Below are positions 10,116 to 22,900 of a DNA stretch of 64,000 nt, one piece after another. The notes beneath the pieces were generated by a model. That model was not told the DNA's origin and searched no databases. It was given only the letters and a program-made list of their open reading frames with translations. Numbering within the stretch: the stretch's first letter is position 1; every line of letters starts with the position of its first letter. Origin of the DNA: Blastobasis lacticolella (lineage: Eukaryota > Arthropoda > Insecta > Lepidoptera > Blastobasidae). Position numbers and translations under genes: made by a program. The stretch covers positions 14,035,001 to 14,099,000 of the forward strand of contig LR990059.1 of the NCBI GenBank assembly GCA_905147135.1, in the 5' to 3' direction.

Positions 10116-11877
10116 CAAGACATCAAAATCTCTTCAGAGTATAAATTCCAAAAATACAAAATCCGAGTCGACCTAATCGAAGGTTACCAGGAAACAACAA
10201 AACCCCCACAATATATAAGTCCAGCTAATCCATTTACAAGCCGTCTAGAAGTGACAAACAATGTAATAAAAGGTGAAATTCCCGATCACACGACGCGACA
10301 GCAGTTGGCCGTTGCAGGGGCTTAGTGTGTTTGAATTTAGTTAATACGTTCGGATCCAATATTTGTTCGTGCGCCACTTCGGAGCTGATCAAATAAAATT
10401 GTGACGTTAGTCCCTTGGATGGGTAAAGTGACCACGCTTTTAGACTTGACGTTTAAGCACACGGTAAAGAATTGGATTGGTATTTGCGATTGCCTACTGC
10501 TGTGTGATGTTGTATTAAGTTGTGAGAGACGGATTTACATTGACTTAAGGCTGACTAATTATGAACTTTATAAAATACTAGGTGCGCCTGCGACTTCGTT
10601 TGCGTGGACTACAGGATGTTTGGTATGTCTAATACTAAAATACTGTGGTCTGGTGAAGCACAGTTTTCAAAAAAAGAGCTTTTTACTCTGGATTTGAAAA
10701 CTCCTAGGTTGTATTTATCATAAGACAGTGAGTCAGGTAAAGAGTTCCGACGCGGTTTTTATGTTGAAGCAAGTAGTCTTTGTAATTTCGACTGTAAAAC
10801 AGTGTCAAAAAAAAGGTGGCATTTCGCCGAGGCTCTCCTCGTTTGGTGGTGGAAGGAAGATTAGAGGGTATTTGGGCAGTTTTCCATGCTATCTCTGAAA
10901 TGTATCCGGTAATCACCATAATCTTATAATTGTTTGCTGATGCACATGCTTATAAATAAAACACCTTGTCAAAGTTTTTCGAGAGACGGAAAGGCGCATA
11001 TTTTCTTCATCATCATTCTCATCACCTTCATCTCAAAATTTCTAAGACAAAAAAAATATTATCACGGAAGCATAAGTTATTTCCATATTAATTTGAAGTA
11101 AAGTTTTGATTACGTGTAGTTTCATAAAAAGTTTGGCCACCCTACTAATTTTAAACCCTTTTAAGTGCATATTTCCTTAGGTTTTATATTCATTTTATTT
11201 TACACCTGTGCAGGTTTACTACTGGGCATTTTAAACAGTATTACCCCTTTATGTTTATTAGTATCGTTTCTATTCGTCGCAAGTTATTTGTGGAACTATT
11301 TATTTGAAGTCGTAATCTTATCAAGTATTTGTCGTAGGCGTGACCTGTCTTTGACCTGAGTTAGCTTAGAAGTGCCGTGTTCTTTAATCTTTGCGCTTAA
11401 CTGTACTGAGTAATTTGATTTCAAATTGTCTTCGTGCTTTACAACTAGTCATCGATATTTATTACCTGCTATAACATTTAACACCATTTTATCTTGAACC
11501 GTGCAACATGTCACAGCCCATAGAGCAGGAAATTACCAATAGCGTTTCTTTTTGCGTACTCCTCGCTTCTATGGTGATTGATACTACTCGTTTCCTTGAG
11601 TTTAACACTTGATACCCCAGATTTAATCCTTAGGTGGAGACAAACGAGTAGATCTTTTCCGCTGGCAGACTTCGGTCATAGCTGGTCACTATACTTCCGA
11701 CTAATGCGTACCATGTACTGAAGCGAAGTCTGCAAAAGTCGTTAATAGGCAGGGGGTTCGTTCATCGTATGGTCGTTTTAGTGCATTTTACAACTGCTAT
11801 AGCCCCTCCTAATAGACAGGTATGTATACTGCAAAACTTAACATCAGATAAGCGATGACCGTCTAATAAATCTTTAT
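10116..11877. other. No gene seen
   Basis: AT-rich unassigned DNA. A 98-codon frame at 10401-10697 and a hydrophobic 64-codon frame at 11165-11359 show no domain or splice context that I trust. Confidence 0.3.
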
Positions 11878-12062
11878 ATACATAATTCTTCTGTGAGTGT
11901 GTATGTCACTGAACTTCTCTCAAACGACTGGACCGATTTTGATGAAATTTTTTGTGTGTGTTCAAGGGGATCTGGGAATGGTTTAGATTCACAATTTTGT
12001 AAAAAAAGTTTGAAATTTTCAAATTAAAGACGTGTAGACAGGACAACGTCTGTCGGGTCCGC
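11878..12062 (+). mobile_element. Helitron-like non-autonomous fragment
   Basis: It contains the phrase GACTGGACCGATTTTGATGA and GGATCTGGGAATGGTTTAGA and ends near CTGTCGGGTCCGCTA, all of which recur in moth and butterfly Helitron-derived repeats (family knowledge, not a search result). No coding capacity. Confidence 0.45.
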
Positions 12063-13889
12063 TATATCAATTATAAAAATTAATCTCCTGCCCGTCTACT
12101 TAGTGTTGAGGATGATTATGGCAAAACTCTCCACCGGTATGGAGGATGCTCAAATCCAGCTGTGGATTGTGACGATGATTTGAGTACACCTATAGCGCAG
12201 TCTATAGGGTGAAGTTACAGGAAAATATCCGCCTAATGATAAATTGGAATCCACGTTCTAAATAACAGAATCAGGGCAATCTATTCATAACAAGCCGGTA
12301 ACTAGAAGGCATCAAAGGACCACTTGAGACCAATATATGTTCGAAAGTCAATAAATCATGCTTAAATGGATACCAAGCACTTTAAGTGGACACTTAAAAC
12401 AGGTGAAGGAATTGCAACAATAATTTTTTACTACCTTCCACTAATAGATAAAAAGGGATCGTTATTTAAAACGGCAAAAGTTAAGTTCAGTATTAAAATT
12501 TACAACAGATTTACGGCCGCATAAAACTAAAGAAATTAATGTGCCATCAAAATTCACATAATATCATAACAGTTTAGTATTAATGGCTTCAGAAGATTAA
12601 ATTACAATAAAGAAAATCAGTATAAGATAACGATATTAATAATATACGACACTCAATTTATGAGCTTAGAAAGTATAGTGATTTTGTAGCTCTATAACGG
12701 TAAAAATAATTTATAATCGAATTTGGTATTAGTGATAAACGTAAAAGTAACCTAAAATTTTAGTTATGCTTAAAAAATATGCATAATATCGTGAATCTAG
12801 AAGCGAAATAAAAAGTTTGAAAGGTAATGTAAGCAAACGTACCGTGCGCAATGATCAGTATACGAGTTGCAAAAAAACATAAATCCGACGGCGTCAAATA
12901 AACTACAAAAAATCTCCGAATCCAGTATCAAAAGGAGAAAACGTAGCTAAGAAAGAATCGCCAGAGGAAGCGCAGATATTAACGACACAAAAAACTATCG
13001 CCTGTAACATGGGGTTCATTTCTGTAGTTCCCCATTCATATGATCTGCCATTGTCATATTGTCAATAATATATGGGACACAATCCTTATTTGTTGTCATT
13101 TATGTATTTTGTGAGACATCGTCCCGAGCGCTGGCGGACTTCCGGAGTTATTGTGGATTGTGGAAGGACAATGGCGGTGGCATGACAGGAGTTGCGTTGA
13201 GGTAACCAACCGCAAATATTGGCAGATCGGACACGGGCATAAGGTCATGAAAGGGAAGAATGCCAACACAATCGACGGTAGGAAAGGAAATTATTTTTAT
13301 ATTTAACCTATTGTAGCGATTAGGGCGGCAGAAAAAATAATTACTTTTAATTTCGATAGAGTTTGCGACACTATCACTATGGCGATTTTGTTTGATTCTG
13401 ATAAAATTTGATACAATAACAAAGACGAAACAAATCAAATTTCAACTCTTAAAAATATTACTCGACAGTAACTGCTGTAGTTACTGTGACACAGTAGTTG
13501 TAACAAAATGCAAATATTATTACTAAGTATATACTCATTACTTATCAGAATATTATTATGGTTTATTTCGGTGCTCGTGTCGAACTAAATGGGGGGTTGA
13601 AACAAGATCTCTCTCGTGCCTCGATTTTAGTCAAAACAAAATCAGAATGGCCTTTTGTTGGCAATCCACTCCTGTGGGTATCATATTTAGGCGGGAGTGA
13701 AGAGATATGTAGCGTCCACATAAATTAATGTTGTTTAGCAAACAGGGATTCCACTAGGTTTTTTTTTTTCATTTTTGTTACAAAATGATTTTAAATTAAC
13801 TTTAGGTATTTTTAGTGTCACTTTTATGTCAACGCACGGTTCTACGTAAGCCATAGTTACAATTAAAACTAAGTACATTTAAAGACTGA
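12063..13889. other. No gene seen; one 9-bp hairpin
   Basis: Unassigned AT-rich sequence. A clean hairpin sits at 13465-13487 (ACAGTAACT, loop GCTGT, AGTTACTGT). A 96-codon minus-strand frame at 13148-13438 shows no family features. Confidence 0.3.
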
Positions 13890-14124
13890 GGGGGAAGAAA
13901 CATTATAGTCAATTGGAGAAAATTTCCGTTAGATGCACATAACTGCCCCATTTCAATTCAAAGCAGTCCATATTATCAAAACACAACAACACAACTAACT
14001 AAACAACAAAACTATTTCATAATATGGTATCATAATATGATTTGAAAATATTTTGAATTGAAATGGGGCAGTTTTATGCATTTAGCGGATTTTTTTTTCT
14101 ATTGACTATGATCATTCTTCCCCC
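13890..14124. mobile_element. Fold-back MITE with long imperfect TIRs
   Basis: The left arm runs from GGGGGAAGAAACATTATAGT to CCCCATTTCAATTCAAA (13890-13966). The right arm (about 14048-14124) is its reverse complement with scattered mismatches. The spacer holds an A/C-rich run (CACAACAACACAACTAAC). The flanks carry CATTTAAAGACTG on the left and CATTTGCTAAAGACTG on the right, which may be a diverged target duplication. No transposase. Confidence 0.7.
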
Positions 14125-15607
14125 TTATCATTTGCTAAAGACTGTGCTCATGTGAATTAGGTACTACTACTACATATACTTATTTAAAGGATTTTGCGAC
14201 AAAAAGAGATAAAAGAGCTACACTGTTCCAGACTGAAGATAACGGTTAGTGGTAGTTAAAGGAATAAAGAAATAATTAAGGATACAATATCAATAATTAC
14301 TAGAGAGACTCTTCCAACTTTTTTCCTAACCATACTTGGGAAAATGAGACAAAAGATAGTGTGTTACCGTCAACGTTGAATAAACATCATCATAGCATGG
14401 AATCGAGTTACATGTGTCGACTCATTTGTCGCTACCCTCTCTTCTTACTGGAGACCCCGCTCAAAGAGTTGAATAGATTGCAAAACTTCTCTGAAACGTT
14501 AATCCTCAGCTTTTGAATTCTTAAAGCCCATTTTAGAGCTGTTTGTGGAGGGGAAGGCCGCCATGTTAGAAAATCGTATCTGTATGTTTGGTGGCAAGGT
14601 CTGATATAAGACAGACACACAAAGATTTACACGTCAAATTTATAAAACTCCTCTTGTTTCGTCAGGGGTTAAAGATACAGGCGACATAACTACCGACAAG
14701 GGCGACGCCTTACCTGGTTCTTTCTGATATGACCTACATACACCCTTGCAGAAGCATTTCTGGCCGATGTTGTACCTGAATGGAACGGATGGATTATAGA
14801 AACCTCGGAGAGCACTCGGATATAACTGAGAAATCTAGTGCATAAGTCTGTTACAGAAATAGTACTGTGGCTTTCTCGGATAGCACTTTCTCGGGTTCGG
14901 ATACAGTGCGAAAACGCTCTTTTATATTGGAAATATAATTGGGGCCTTTAAGTTACGAGCGAATAGGTATTTTCTTGGTAAGCATGCTACATATTTGAGT
15001 TGAGGTTAAATGCAAACCTAAGACAATATAAATACTATAACCATCTGAACAAAGACTGTGGTCATAACACAAGAAGCTTTTATACGCTTTATTGATGAAT
15101 GTGAAATATTTTGACGCAAAAATTACAGCTTCCTTCCAAATATACATAAAAACATGAGACCCAGAAGCCAACTCTTCGTCGAAAACAGAATAAAGCGCGA
15201 AGGTAGAACGACATCTTGTAACCCAACACCGGGATCATGATGTTTGTTTACCCCGGCCTATGTTAGCTTTTGTCGCGTAAAATAAAGGGATTTCTGTACA
15301 ATGGCGTTGTAATAAAACATTCAGAATATGGATGACGAAACGAGACGGGTAGATAGACATTGCCATAAGAGAGACCATGTCTGTTAATTTGTATACGACT
15401 TTTAAAGAGACTCGGATTCGAGCTTTCTAATTAGTATTGAAGACAATATGCATACCTACATTGCGTTCTCTTGGTTTGTAGGGTGTGAGTAAATTATTTT
15501 CTATCTTTTGTATATTTTAAATAAATGGGATCCATCCTCAAATAATCTAGATTGTATGCAAAATAAATGTATCGAGATGAAATTCGTAATTAGAACAATG
15601 AATTGGC
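14125..15607. other. No gene seen
   Basis: I recognise no gene or repeat family here. Short open frames at 14432-14620 and 14953-15171 on the minus strand look like chance. Confidence 0.3.
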
Positions 15608-15850
15608 GGAAAGAGTGGCACTGGTCTAGTGGTAGCGTGCTTGCCAGACCGATAACCATGGTTAAATAATGTTCGCAGCATCCGATAACTGGATGGGTGA
15701 CGTACTTTGAGGCTAGTGGAACTACATCACCGCAACAAGCTCACCTTGTGTGCCTCCTTTAACTGTTGGTGAAACGAGGTTGACCAAAGTCTTCCGCTGG
15801 GGACCTCAGTCCAGTGATTGAACAATTTAAAGCCCCGTGACTGTATTTAT
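15608..15850 (+). mobile_element. tRNA-derived SINE (family C)
   Basis: It starts with a tRNA-like A box (TGGTCTAGTGGTAGCGTG) and continues with GGATGGGTGAC, AACTACATCACCGCAACAAG and TGGTGAAACGAGGTTGACC, phrases of a known moth SINE style. The B box is degraded. The head differs from SINE-A and SINE-B. Confidence 0.5.
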
Positions 15851-17436
15851 TACTGTAATTTGCAGAAAAATTTATTTAGAAACAGAATCGCCTCTCCAAT
15901 GGAATTGAAAATGAGAACTCGTTGTTTACTTTTGGTCAGACAGATTGTACAGGATTAAAATTTGTAAACGATAATTCCAACTTCGTTGATTAATCCATTT
16001 CGAGGATGATTGATATTAAGCGAATCGGGTTTCCCAATTGGACTATCTACACAACGAGTAATTAATCTGGTACTTAAACTTTTCGACCAAAATTTGTGGC
16101 AACTGATAACAACGTAACAACATTAGACGATTAAATACAGGATTAAAAAAAAAATGTGTCTAAAAAGATAAAAAGTCGCATACAACGAAGCTTGCGTCCG
16201 TCTCATTGACGACGAAATATAACAGCATCAGGTTACTGAAATTGAAACGTGTTTAGCGAACTAAGAAACCTTTTGATAAGTTTGGGATGTGATAATCTTC
16301 ACTTCTTGTAGTTTTTTCGCCTGTTTTTTTGCTCAGGTAACCTCACAGCTTTTTTACACGCGGCACGTCTTTTGAACTCGTTTGAGGGTGAAATTCTCCT
16401 TTACGGTAAATCGGTTTGCGAACGAAACCCCTTTGATTTAGCATAAAAAGGGAATTTCCTTGTTTTTTTTATTGATCCGAAAGAGATTTTGAAAAGGTTC
16501 GCCGAGTTAAAATACATAGCGTTTGCAAGAAGTAAATGCTATTAGGGACAAGACTTGAGCGGATTAATTTTATTGAGGTTGAAGATTTTTTCTTCGCTAT
16601 TAGGTTCTCTCAACTCGAACGTTTATTAGGTAATAAAATGGAGGGATACTTTTGTTAATAATCAATAGACCAAGTTTAATATTAAAGGTTTAGTTGAAAG
16701 GGAATCATTTACAAAAATACGACTAATAAACCTGTATCTTCTAAACAAGACAGCTGGAATTTATAGCCCTGCAATAAAAGTCCCAAAGCGTCTAATTTTA
16801 ATTTAAAAGCAGACTGCTTTTTAAATATTTTCAAATCAATTAGTCAACATAACTGGGCGATGAACCGTTTGGTGATCTGCGACTAGCTTGTAAATCAAAT
16901 TACGGAGACAAAACAAGGTAACAAAGGAATCGATGAACGAATCACGATTACTTTTCCACCCTCCTGACTCGTGATAAACTATCTGTACTGCGGTCACGAT
17001 GGTGAATTTATTAACTGATCCCACCTTTATAAATCAAAGGTTTAATGCTATGTTAATATTTATTGCTTAAGTATTGATCTCTCTATCAGCTCTGGCATAC
17101 ATCACACCGTAACTCAACCGCGCCGCTCTGTACGTGATTCCATCTGATTGCGTTTGTTTTATGTTTAATACATGCGGTTTATGTTTGTTTATATATTAAT
17201 GTAATTTCATGCCGCTATTGAGTGAGCAACGAGGTCCAGAACAATGTATTGGTTTATGAAATTATAGATTTGTTGCGCGTACGTGTGTATGCTCGATTGG
17301 TACGATTTATTTTTGTGAATAGGAAAAGTACAAAAGAAACTAGATTGCTTGTTTATTGTTGTCTGCTACTGCTTGTTTTACTGCCCACAACACCTGTACT
17401 GCCAATAGGTAATTTATTATGTTATAAGACATCCCC
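15851..17436. other. No gene seen
   Basis: AT-rich, unassigned. There are no inverted repeats or long frames of note. Confidence 0.3.
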
Positions 17437-17622
17437 ATCTTGGCGTTAAATCCCGCGCAACACACGAGGGACCTGGGGTCCGCATTCTTCCTCCTCTTGG
17501 TCCACTTCGCTCGGTCTCCGGAATCCTTGGTGGTGAGTTTGATGGCACACATGTTACTTTACGACGTCTAGCCATTGCTTCTTGGGCTGGCCTCGCCTTC
17601 CCATGCCTGGCAGGGGTGGCAT
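17437..17622 (-). mobile_element. RTE-like LINE C-terminal fragment
   Basis: Minus-strand codons give PPLPGMGRRGQPKKQWLD, then after a frame break MCAIKLTTKDSGDRAKW and RKNADPRSL. GRPKKxWxD followed by DRAKWxxxxRKADP is the C-terminal signature of RTE-like LINEs. The end (GCGGACCCC to TTTAACGCCAAGATG) matches the tail of SINE-A. The reverse transcriptase and endonuclease are absent. Confidence 0.65.
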
Positions 17623-17734
17623 AACAATTAACGATACAATACAATAACAAAATATTACGTTCATCACAAAGAAAACTATTTCTTTCCACATCATATGAAT
17701 CAATCCGATAAACCACCGAAGTTCGAGTGAATCA

Positions 17735-18037
17735 TTACAAGAAATTACAAGCTATTCGACAACACGGCCGCGAACTAACGGTGTAACCGGCGCACATTAT
17801 GACGAGCCGAGAAATGTTGACCACTCGCCCGGAATTCTTTGTCTTCTACATTGTCTCTGCAACATCCGCCACAAAAGATTTGAATGGTCCTCCAACATTT
17901 ACAACATCTATATTCACTTCCATAAATCGATCTCCGTTTAAATCTGTACCTTATTCGTCAGTGTTTAGCTCTTTGTCAGCAGCCGATACAACTTTTGCGG
18001 TTCCATTGTGACCGTTGTCGAAAACACTTGTTACTTG
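17735..18037 (-). pseudogene. Decayed reading frame, faint SDR resemblance
   Basis: One minus-strand frame of 101 codons, broken only by TAA and TAG before its end, reads like protein: NGTAKVVSAADKELNTDE, stop, then GTDLNGDRFMEVNIDVVNV, GGPFKSFVADVAETM, stop, KTKNSGRVVNISR and CAGYTVSS. The order VNVxGPF, then 17 residues to GRVVNIS, then a Tyr followed by xxxS/K recalls the central segment of short-chain dehydrogenases (VNxxGPF ... GRIVNISS ... YxxxK). The catalytic Lys and the NNAG motif are not visible, and Ser-Tyr spacing is short. The family is therefore only a suggestion. It may be a processed pseudogene or an old exon. The plus-strand frame 17799-18011 is its shadow. Confidence 0.4.
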
Positions 18038-18239
18038 TCATAGTTGTCTGTTAATTTAGTTTGTTGTACGTGGGCACTCATTTCTGAACGCAGAAAAAGT
18101 TGAAGGGTTCACACGTAATAGTTTCTTTTATTTATGTTTCAATAAATCGTTTGCCGTTTCGTTTTCTAGGTGTGGTGTAACAAAATCCTTTTTCATGGCA
18201 TTGCGGCATTTTATGCCATGCTCCAATAATCTTTTTTAT

Positions 18240-18518
18240 AGAGTTTTTCGGTGGCCTAATGGTTAAGACGTACCGGATTCGAACCCCAGTACCGCCATGT
18301 ACCCCATGACTCTTTTCTGAGTTATGTAAGTACATTAGTTTAAAACATCGTGATAAAACCTCCACATTAAGGCGACTGAATGTTTATATGTTAACAAGGT
18401 CTCGGGTCACACAGTCCCTCCACTGTTATAACCTGATCTACCAAATCCTGGATCATGGTCAAGACGGACCCCGGGTACTAACGCGCTAACACAACCGGGT
18501 CATTAACGCCAAAATAAT
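18240..18518 (+). mobile_element. SINE-A, near full length
   Basis: tRNA-like head (GGTGGCCTAATGGTTAAGAC, then GGATTCGAACCCC) followed by GTACCxxxGACTCTTTTCTG, GGCGACTGAATG, the CCAAATCCTGGATCATGGTC block and the ATTAACGCCAAAAT end. About 40 bp of the middle is deleted. AT-rich words on both sides (AATAATCTTTTTTATA and AATAATTATTTTATTTA) may be the target duplication. Confidence 0.75.
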
Positions 18519-19159
18519 TATTTTATTTATTCTTGTACAAATTCGCACAGCGTCACGCCTCCGCAAAACATTTAAAGGGAGAGTTTTATAAATGGTTATA
18601 GATGTTCTAACGCTTTGCAGAAATTCATTAGACGAGACCTAGCGCTAAACATAGAAACTAATAAACGTAACTAAAAGCCACAGCAAATACATGCGGATTC
18701 AGTTCAATGCGCAAACTACAAACTTGAGCCCATTGGACTAGTTTCACGGTTGCCCGATAAAGATATCCTTTGAGGTCCGAACTTTCCCTTTCCATTGGCT
18801 TATTAGTATTCGAAACAAACTTTTAGGGTCTTTGGTTTAGATTTGTATCTATCGGTAATATACGTACTCGATACGTGCTCTGAAATACATTTAATTTACC
18901 TGGCTTTCTGTGGATCAGATAAATTTCGTTTCCCGTTTTCGCTGGATATTTTTGTGCCGTTATTTTTTATTCTTTCCGCGTGGTCCGTCCCTCTCTTGGG
19001 TCGACACAAAAATACGTGTTTTATTGGTTCTAGCGTTTCTTTATTCAACTATCCGATTGGTTACAGTATCGTGTTATTCTTCAATCTATCTTTCAAAATA
19101 TCTTATTGCAATAACCAATTTTATATGTGATTCAACAATATCTAAGAAAGATTTGCTCA

Positions 19160-19311
19160 GGTTTGTCAGGTTTCTTTGTTAAGAGGGTCACGGAGGTCAG
19201 ATGGCGGCCGCTTTAATGTAATTACCTGATCTACCAAATCCTGGATCATGGTCAAGGCAGACCCTGGGCCCCTCGCACGCAAGAGCATGACCGGGACATT
19301 AACGCCAAGAT
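19160..19311 (+). mobile_element. SINE-A, 5'-truncated copy
   Basis: 3' half of SINE-A: GGTCACGGAGGTCAGATGGC, CCAAATCCTGGATCATGGTC, GGGACATTAACGCCAAGAT. The tRNA head is absent. An antisense frame here recurs in other SINE-A copies and is not a gene. Confidence 0.75.
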
Positions 19312-19800
19312 TACATTCTACGAAAGGTTTGCTTATTTTATAAGTATCGACATCCAATCAACAGGACTTGGTTAGCAATTTCGAGTAGGTACTCAATGTC
19401 TGGTAAATACGACTACCAAACGGAACCTACACGTCCACCACCATGTTAGTCAATATTTGCAAAAACGGCAACAGCAAAACCACGGAAACAGGAATAGCCA
19501 AGTACGATCGTAAAACCCGAGTACTCAAAAAAAAAAGTACCTTCCCCAGCGGTACGGCACACGGTCGTGATTCGTGATGCAACCGGCGATTATCTCGCGA
19601 GATAGATATCGCTGGCGAAACAGACAGTAATGTCTTCATTACAGTCGGGCCAATTGATTCGAGAGAACGGGAATGACGTGATGGTGTGGTTTTATTTATT
19701 CGCAAGCGCTATTGCGCCGCGATTGCTTCGAGTAAGGCTTGGAACTGGTTCCCGATGAAATGAACGATGTGGTAGGTTTCGTCGGTCTGTTGTGGCGTTT

Positions 19801-19920
19801 CGACGGTTTTTTGGTTTTAGTTTAGTATCGAATGCTTCTTTGGTTAGTAGAGCAGGCGGTCGATGGTTCTTTGGTTTTAGTTTAGTATCGACTGTTTCTT
19901 TGGGTATCTAAGTAGGCGGC
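19801..19920. repeat. Tandem duplication, period exactly 60 bp
   Basis: The segments 19801-19860 and 19861-19920 align end to end without gaps. The shared core is TTGGTTTTAGTTTAGTATCG, followed by a TTCTTTGG block and AGGCGGYCGAT, with about a dozen differences. A third unit begins (CGATTGTCTG) and stops. Confidence 0.75.
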
Positions 19921-22900
19921 CGATTGTCTGGTACCTGTTTAAAGATGTGTTTTATTGTTTGTGTCACAGTAATCGTTGCTAGCTGCTTCTAAGTTTTATG
20001 AGATAGACAATTGTTTTAGTTACATACCAAGGGTAATATGAGTTTTTACATGCGAACACTTATTGTTAAACAGAGTATGACTTAAGTTATCCTCACTTAC
20101 CAAGAAAAAGATCCGTAGGAATAAACATATAATATGCTAGTATACGTACCTGTGAACAAAGAAAAATACACGCAATTAATATAAACAATAAAAAGAGATA
20201 GACATTGCGAACTACTTGAGTTTTCATATCACGGCCACATACAGTTAATATAACACCAGTATCAGACTCGGTTTCAAATTTCAAAGCGGGTAACGGAGAT
20301 GAATTCAAAAGCGGTTATCTACCATACTGATCAATGCATTCTACTTGTATTTATAACCTCGTCATGTATTTCGAGTGCCTTGGAATCCCATACAAACACA
20401 ACTAAGCCTATTAATATACTGTCAGTGTCCGGCAAAAGAAATTAGACAATTCATTAGGCGTAATTGTTTGGTATGAGTCAGCACATTGGATGGTAATGAC
20501 AGTCAAATATATATATTTTCGACGGTAATAACAAAGTACAAACTATTTGGTCAAGTTAGTCATAGAGGCATGATGTGTGTGGTATTTCCTGGTATTTCCT
20601 TTTGCTGTAGTTGAATAAGGCGGCATGCTAAAGTAAAAATTGCGACGTCAATGACCCTTTATTTGAAATTGATGATGTTCTAATGATGTCTGAGATAATA
20701 TCATAAGATGTTATGTAGTTCAAAAGACTTTTTTTAATGAATAACTTTTTATAATGTAACATTGTTCCTAGCCGTAGTAGCTACTTATCAACTCTATCAC
20801 ACTTAAGGCTTATAAAGAAACATATGAAGATGGTCAAGATCCTTTAGGAACAGATATCCAGGAAATATTAGGAAGAATTTAGGTTACTTGTCTGTACTTT
20901 CCGATAATCGAATGTCTTGTTCCTATCCGATTGAGCCTTCTTGAAGTCATCAATAATTATAAAAATATGAATAAGTTAAATAAGTCACCAGCAGACTTGC
21001 CACAAGAGACTACCTAATTCTAAGGAGATACAACAGGTTGATAAGCACCAAAATTCACTCCGAGCCAACGAAGACGTGGAAACAGCTAAGCCCGATGCAA
21101 ATTAACTTAACCTTTTTCAATTCGAGGGGCGTTAACTTTCAACACGGGCCAAACGAGCCACTCGTCTTATTGAGTTAGTATTTAAGCGAAAGATTTATTC
21201 AAAACAGTACAGCCGTTTAAGAGCTACCTCCCGTACATACAAATGAAGCAATATCAGGTATTCTAGTAAGGTAAGGGCCGGGAAAAATAGTGAGGTCTCA
21301 AGAAGCTGGGGCTTCCGCAATTGTTCCGTTTATTTTATCTCTTGGAAACGTTTGATTAGAAATTCGATTTAGTGACGCTGATTTGATTTGATTGAAGGCT
21401 GTATAATTTTCTACTGTAAGTATTGGTTCTGTTGGGATTGGATCCGTTTTGTTCTTCCTTGTTCTTCTTTTTGAGAGATAACTGGGTACACGAGAATTGC
21501 TGGAAATCTGTAACGGTTGGATAATATAATGCGTTAGGGCCCGTTTATGCTTCCCCGCTTACAAACCTGACAATAAACGCGTATGCGTCGTGTCTGCATA
21601 ATCATCGCGTTGCCACCGGACAGAAAACGTAAAGACGCCCTATTGGCGCGCATACGACGCGGTAACTGTGCGAGTGCGATACGATTACTATGCGCGGACT
21701 ATGCGGGCGTTGCGCGTTTGTTTACAAATAACGATTTCTATGACAATGACAGACATGTCATTGTTATAGAAACCAAAATTGCATACTTTTTTGGGACAAA
21801 TCATGTAGAAATCGTGTACAGACGTACGGGCTCTTAACATAACATTCCATTAGTAATTCGAATATTTATCACTAAAACTATGGAATCGAATTCGAGGCCT
21901 TCGAAATAACAGAACAATATTTCTTAAACTTTATAAGACATTAAATTATACCCAAACAATAATTCATTCCGTATTCGTCCCACACAAATGGAGTCCTTTA
22001 CTTTACAAATTAAGTAATTAAAAAGTCGTCGACGAGCCTGCATTCAGCCATTTGTTATCTATTTTTTAAGTCACTATTAACACCTCGATTAACATATGAA
22101 TATTCTCCAAAATGGAAAGAGCTGGCATTGGTCACACCCGGCACTTTGTGAATGCCCGCTCTCATTATTCCTTTTGGTACCGGACCCGACATTTCAAAAT
22201 GGCCGCTTAGTATTCAAAGAGCATATGCTTCATAATTCCAGCCCTGCTTAATACAGCCTCACACTAGAGCTGGGATGAGCTGAATTTGTCTCTATGCACG
22301 CTACTTCCAAAGTAAAATTTAAAATATTATGAGTAGCTATAATTCCGATTTAAACCGTTCAATATTCTTAATAGTAGAGGAAATGTAATCTAACAGCTTT
22401 CTTGAGTTAAGTATTAACAACGTGCTCTAAGATCGCTTAGAAACTGCATACAATCTTAGATTTAATAAAATACAGATGCACTCGCATAGTCCGCCAAAAG
22501 TTCCAATGGTGACGGCTTTCTCAAACGAAAGACAATATCTTTGTTCTGAATATTGAAATACAGTACCATCAAACTTTGTTCGTTTCCTTGCCACGCGACA
22601 ACTTAGATTATAGTAGACTGGTACAGAACTAGGACAGTTCGTAAACTGTCATAGTAATAGTAGGTACTATCGCCACCTCGGCCTGCATTTTCTCAGATTG
22701 AGATTGGATGCAGTGAGTAAATATTATGCTTGTGATTCATACCTTAAGACGAATCAGCTGTTCGATTTAAAAATACTGGCAAATTCATATAAAATTCAAA
22801 TTCTGAACTGGCTTGTGTGGCTAACCCCCTATTCAGAAACGTTACTACGAGGTCTCACAGTGCGCACGAACGAACATGATTCCAACTGGTAACTAAAATG

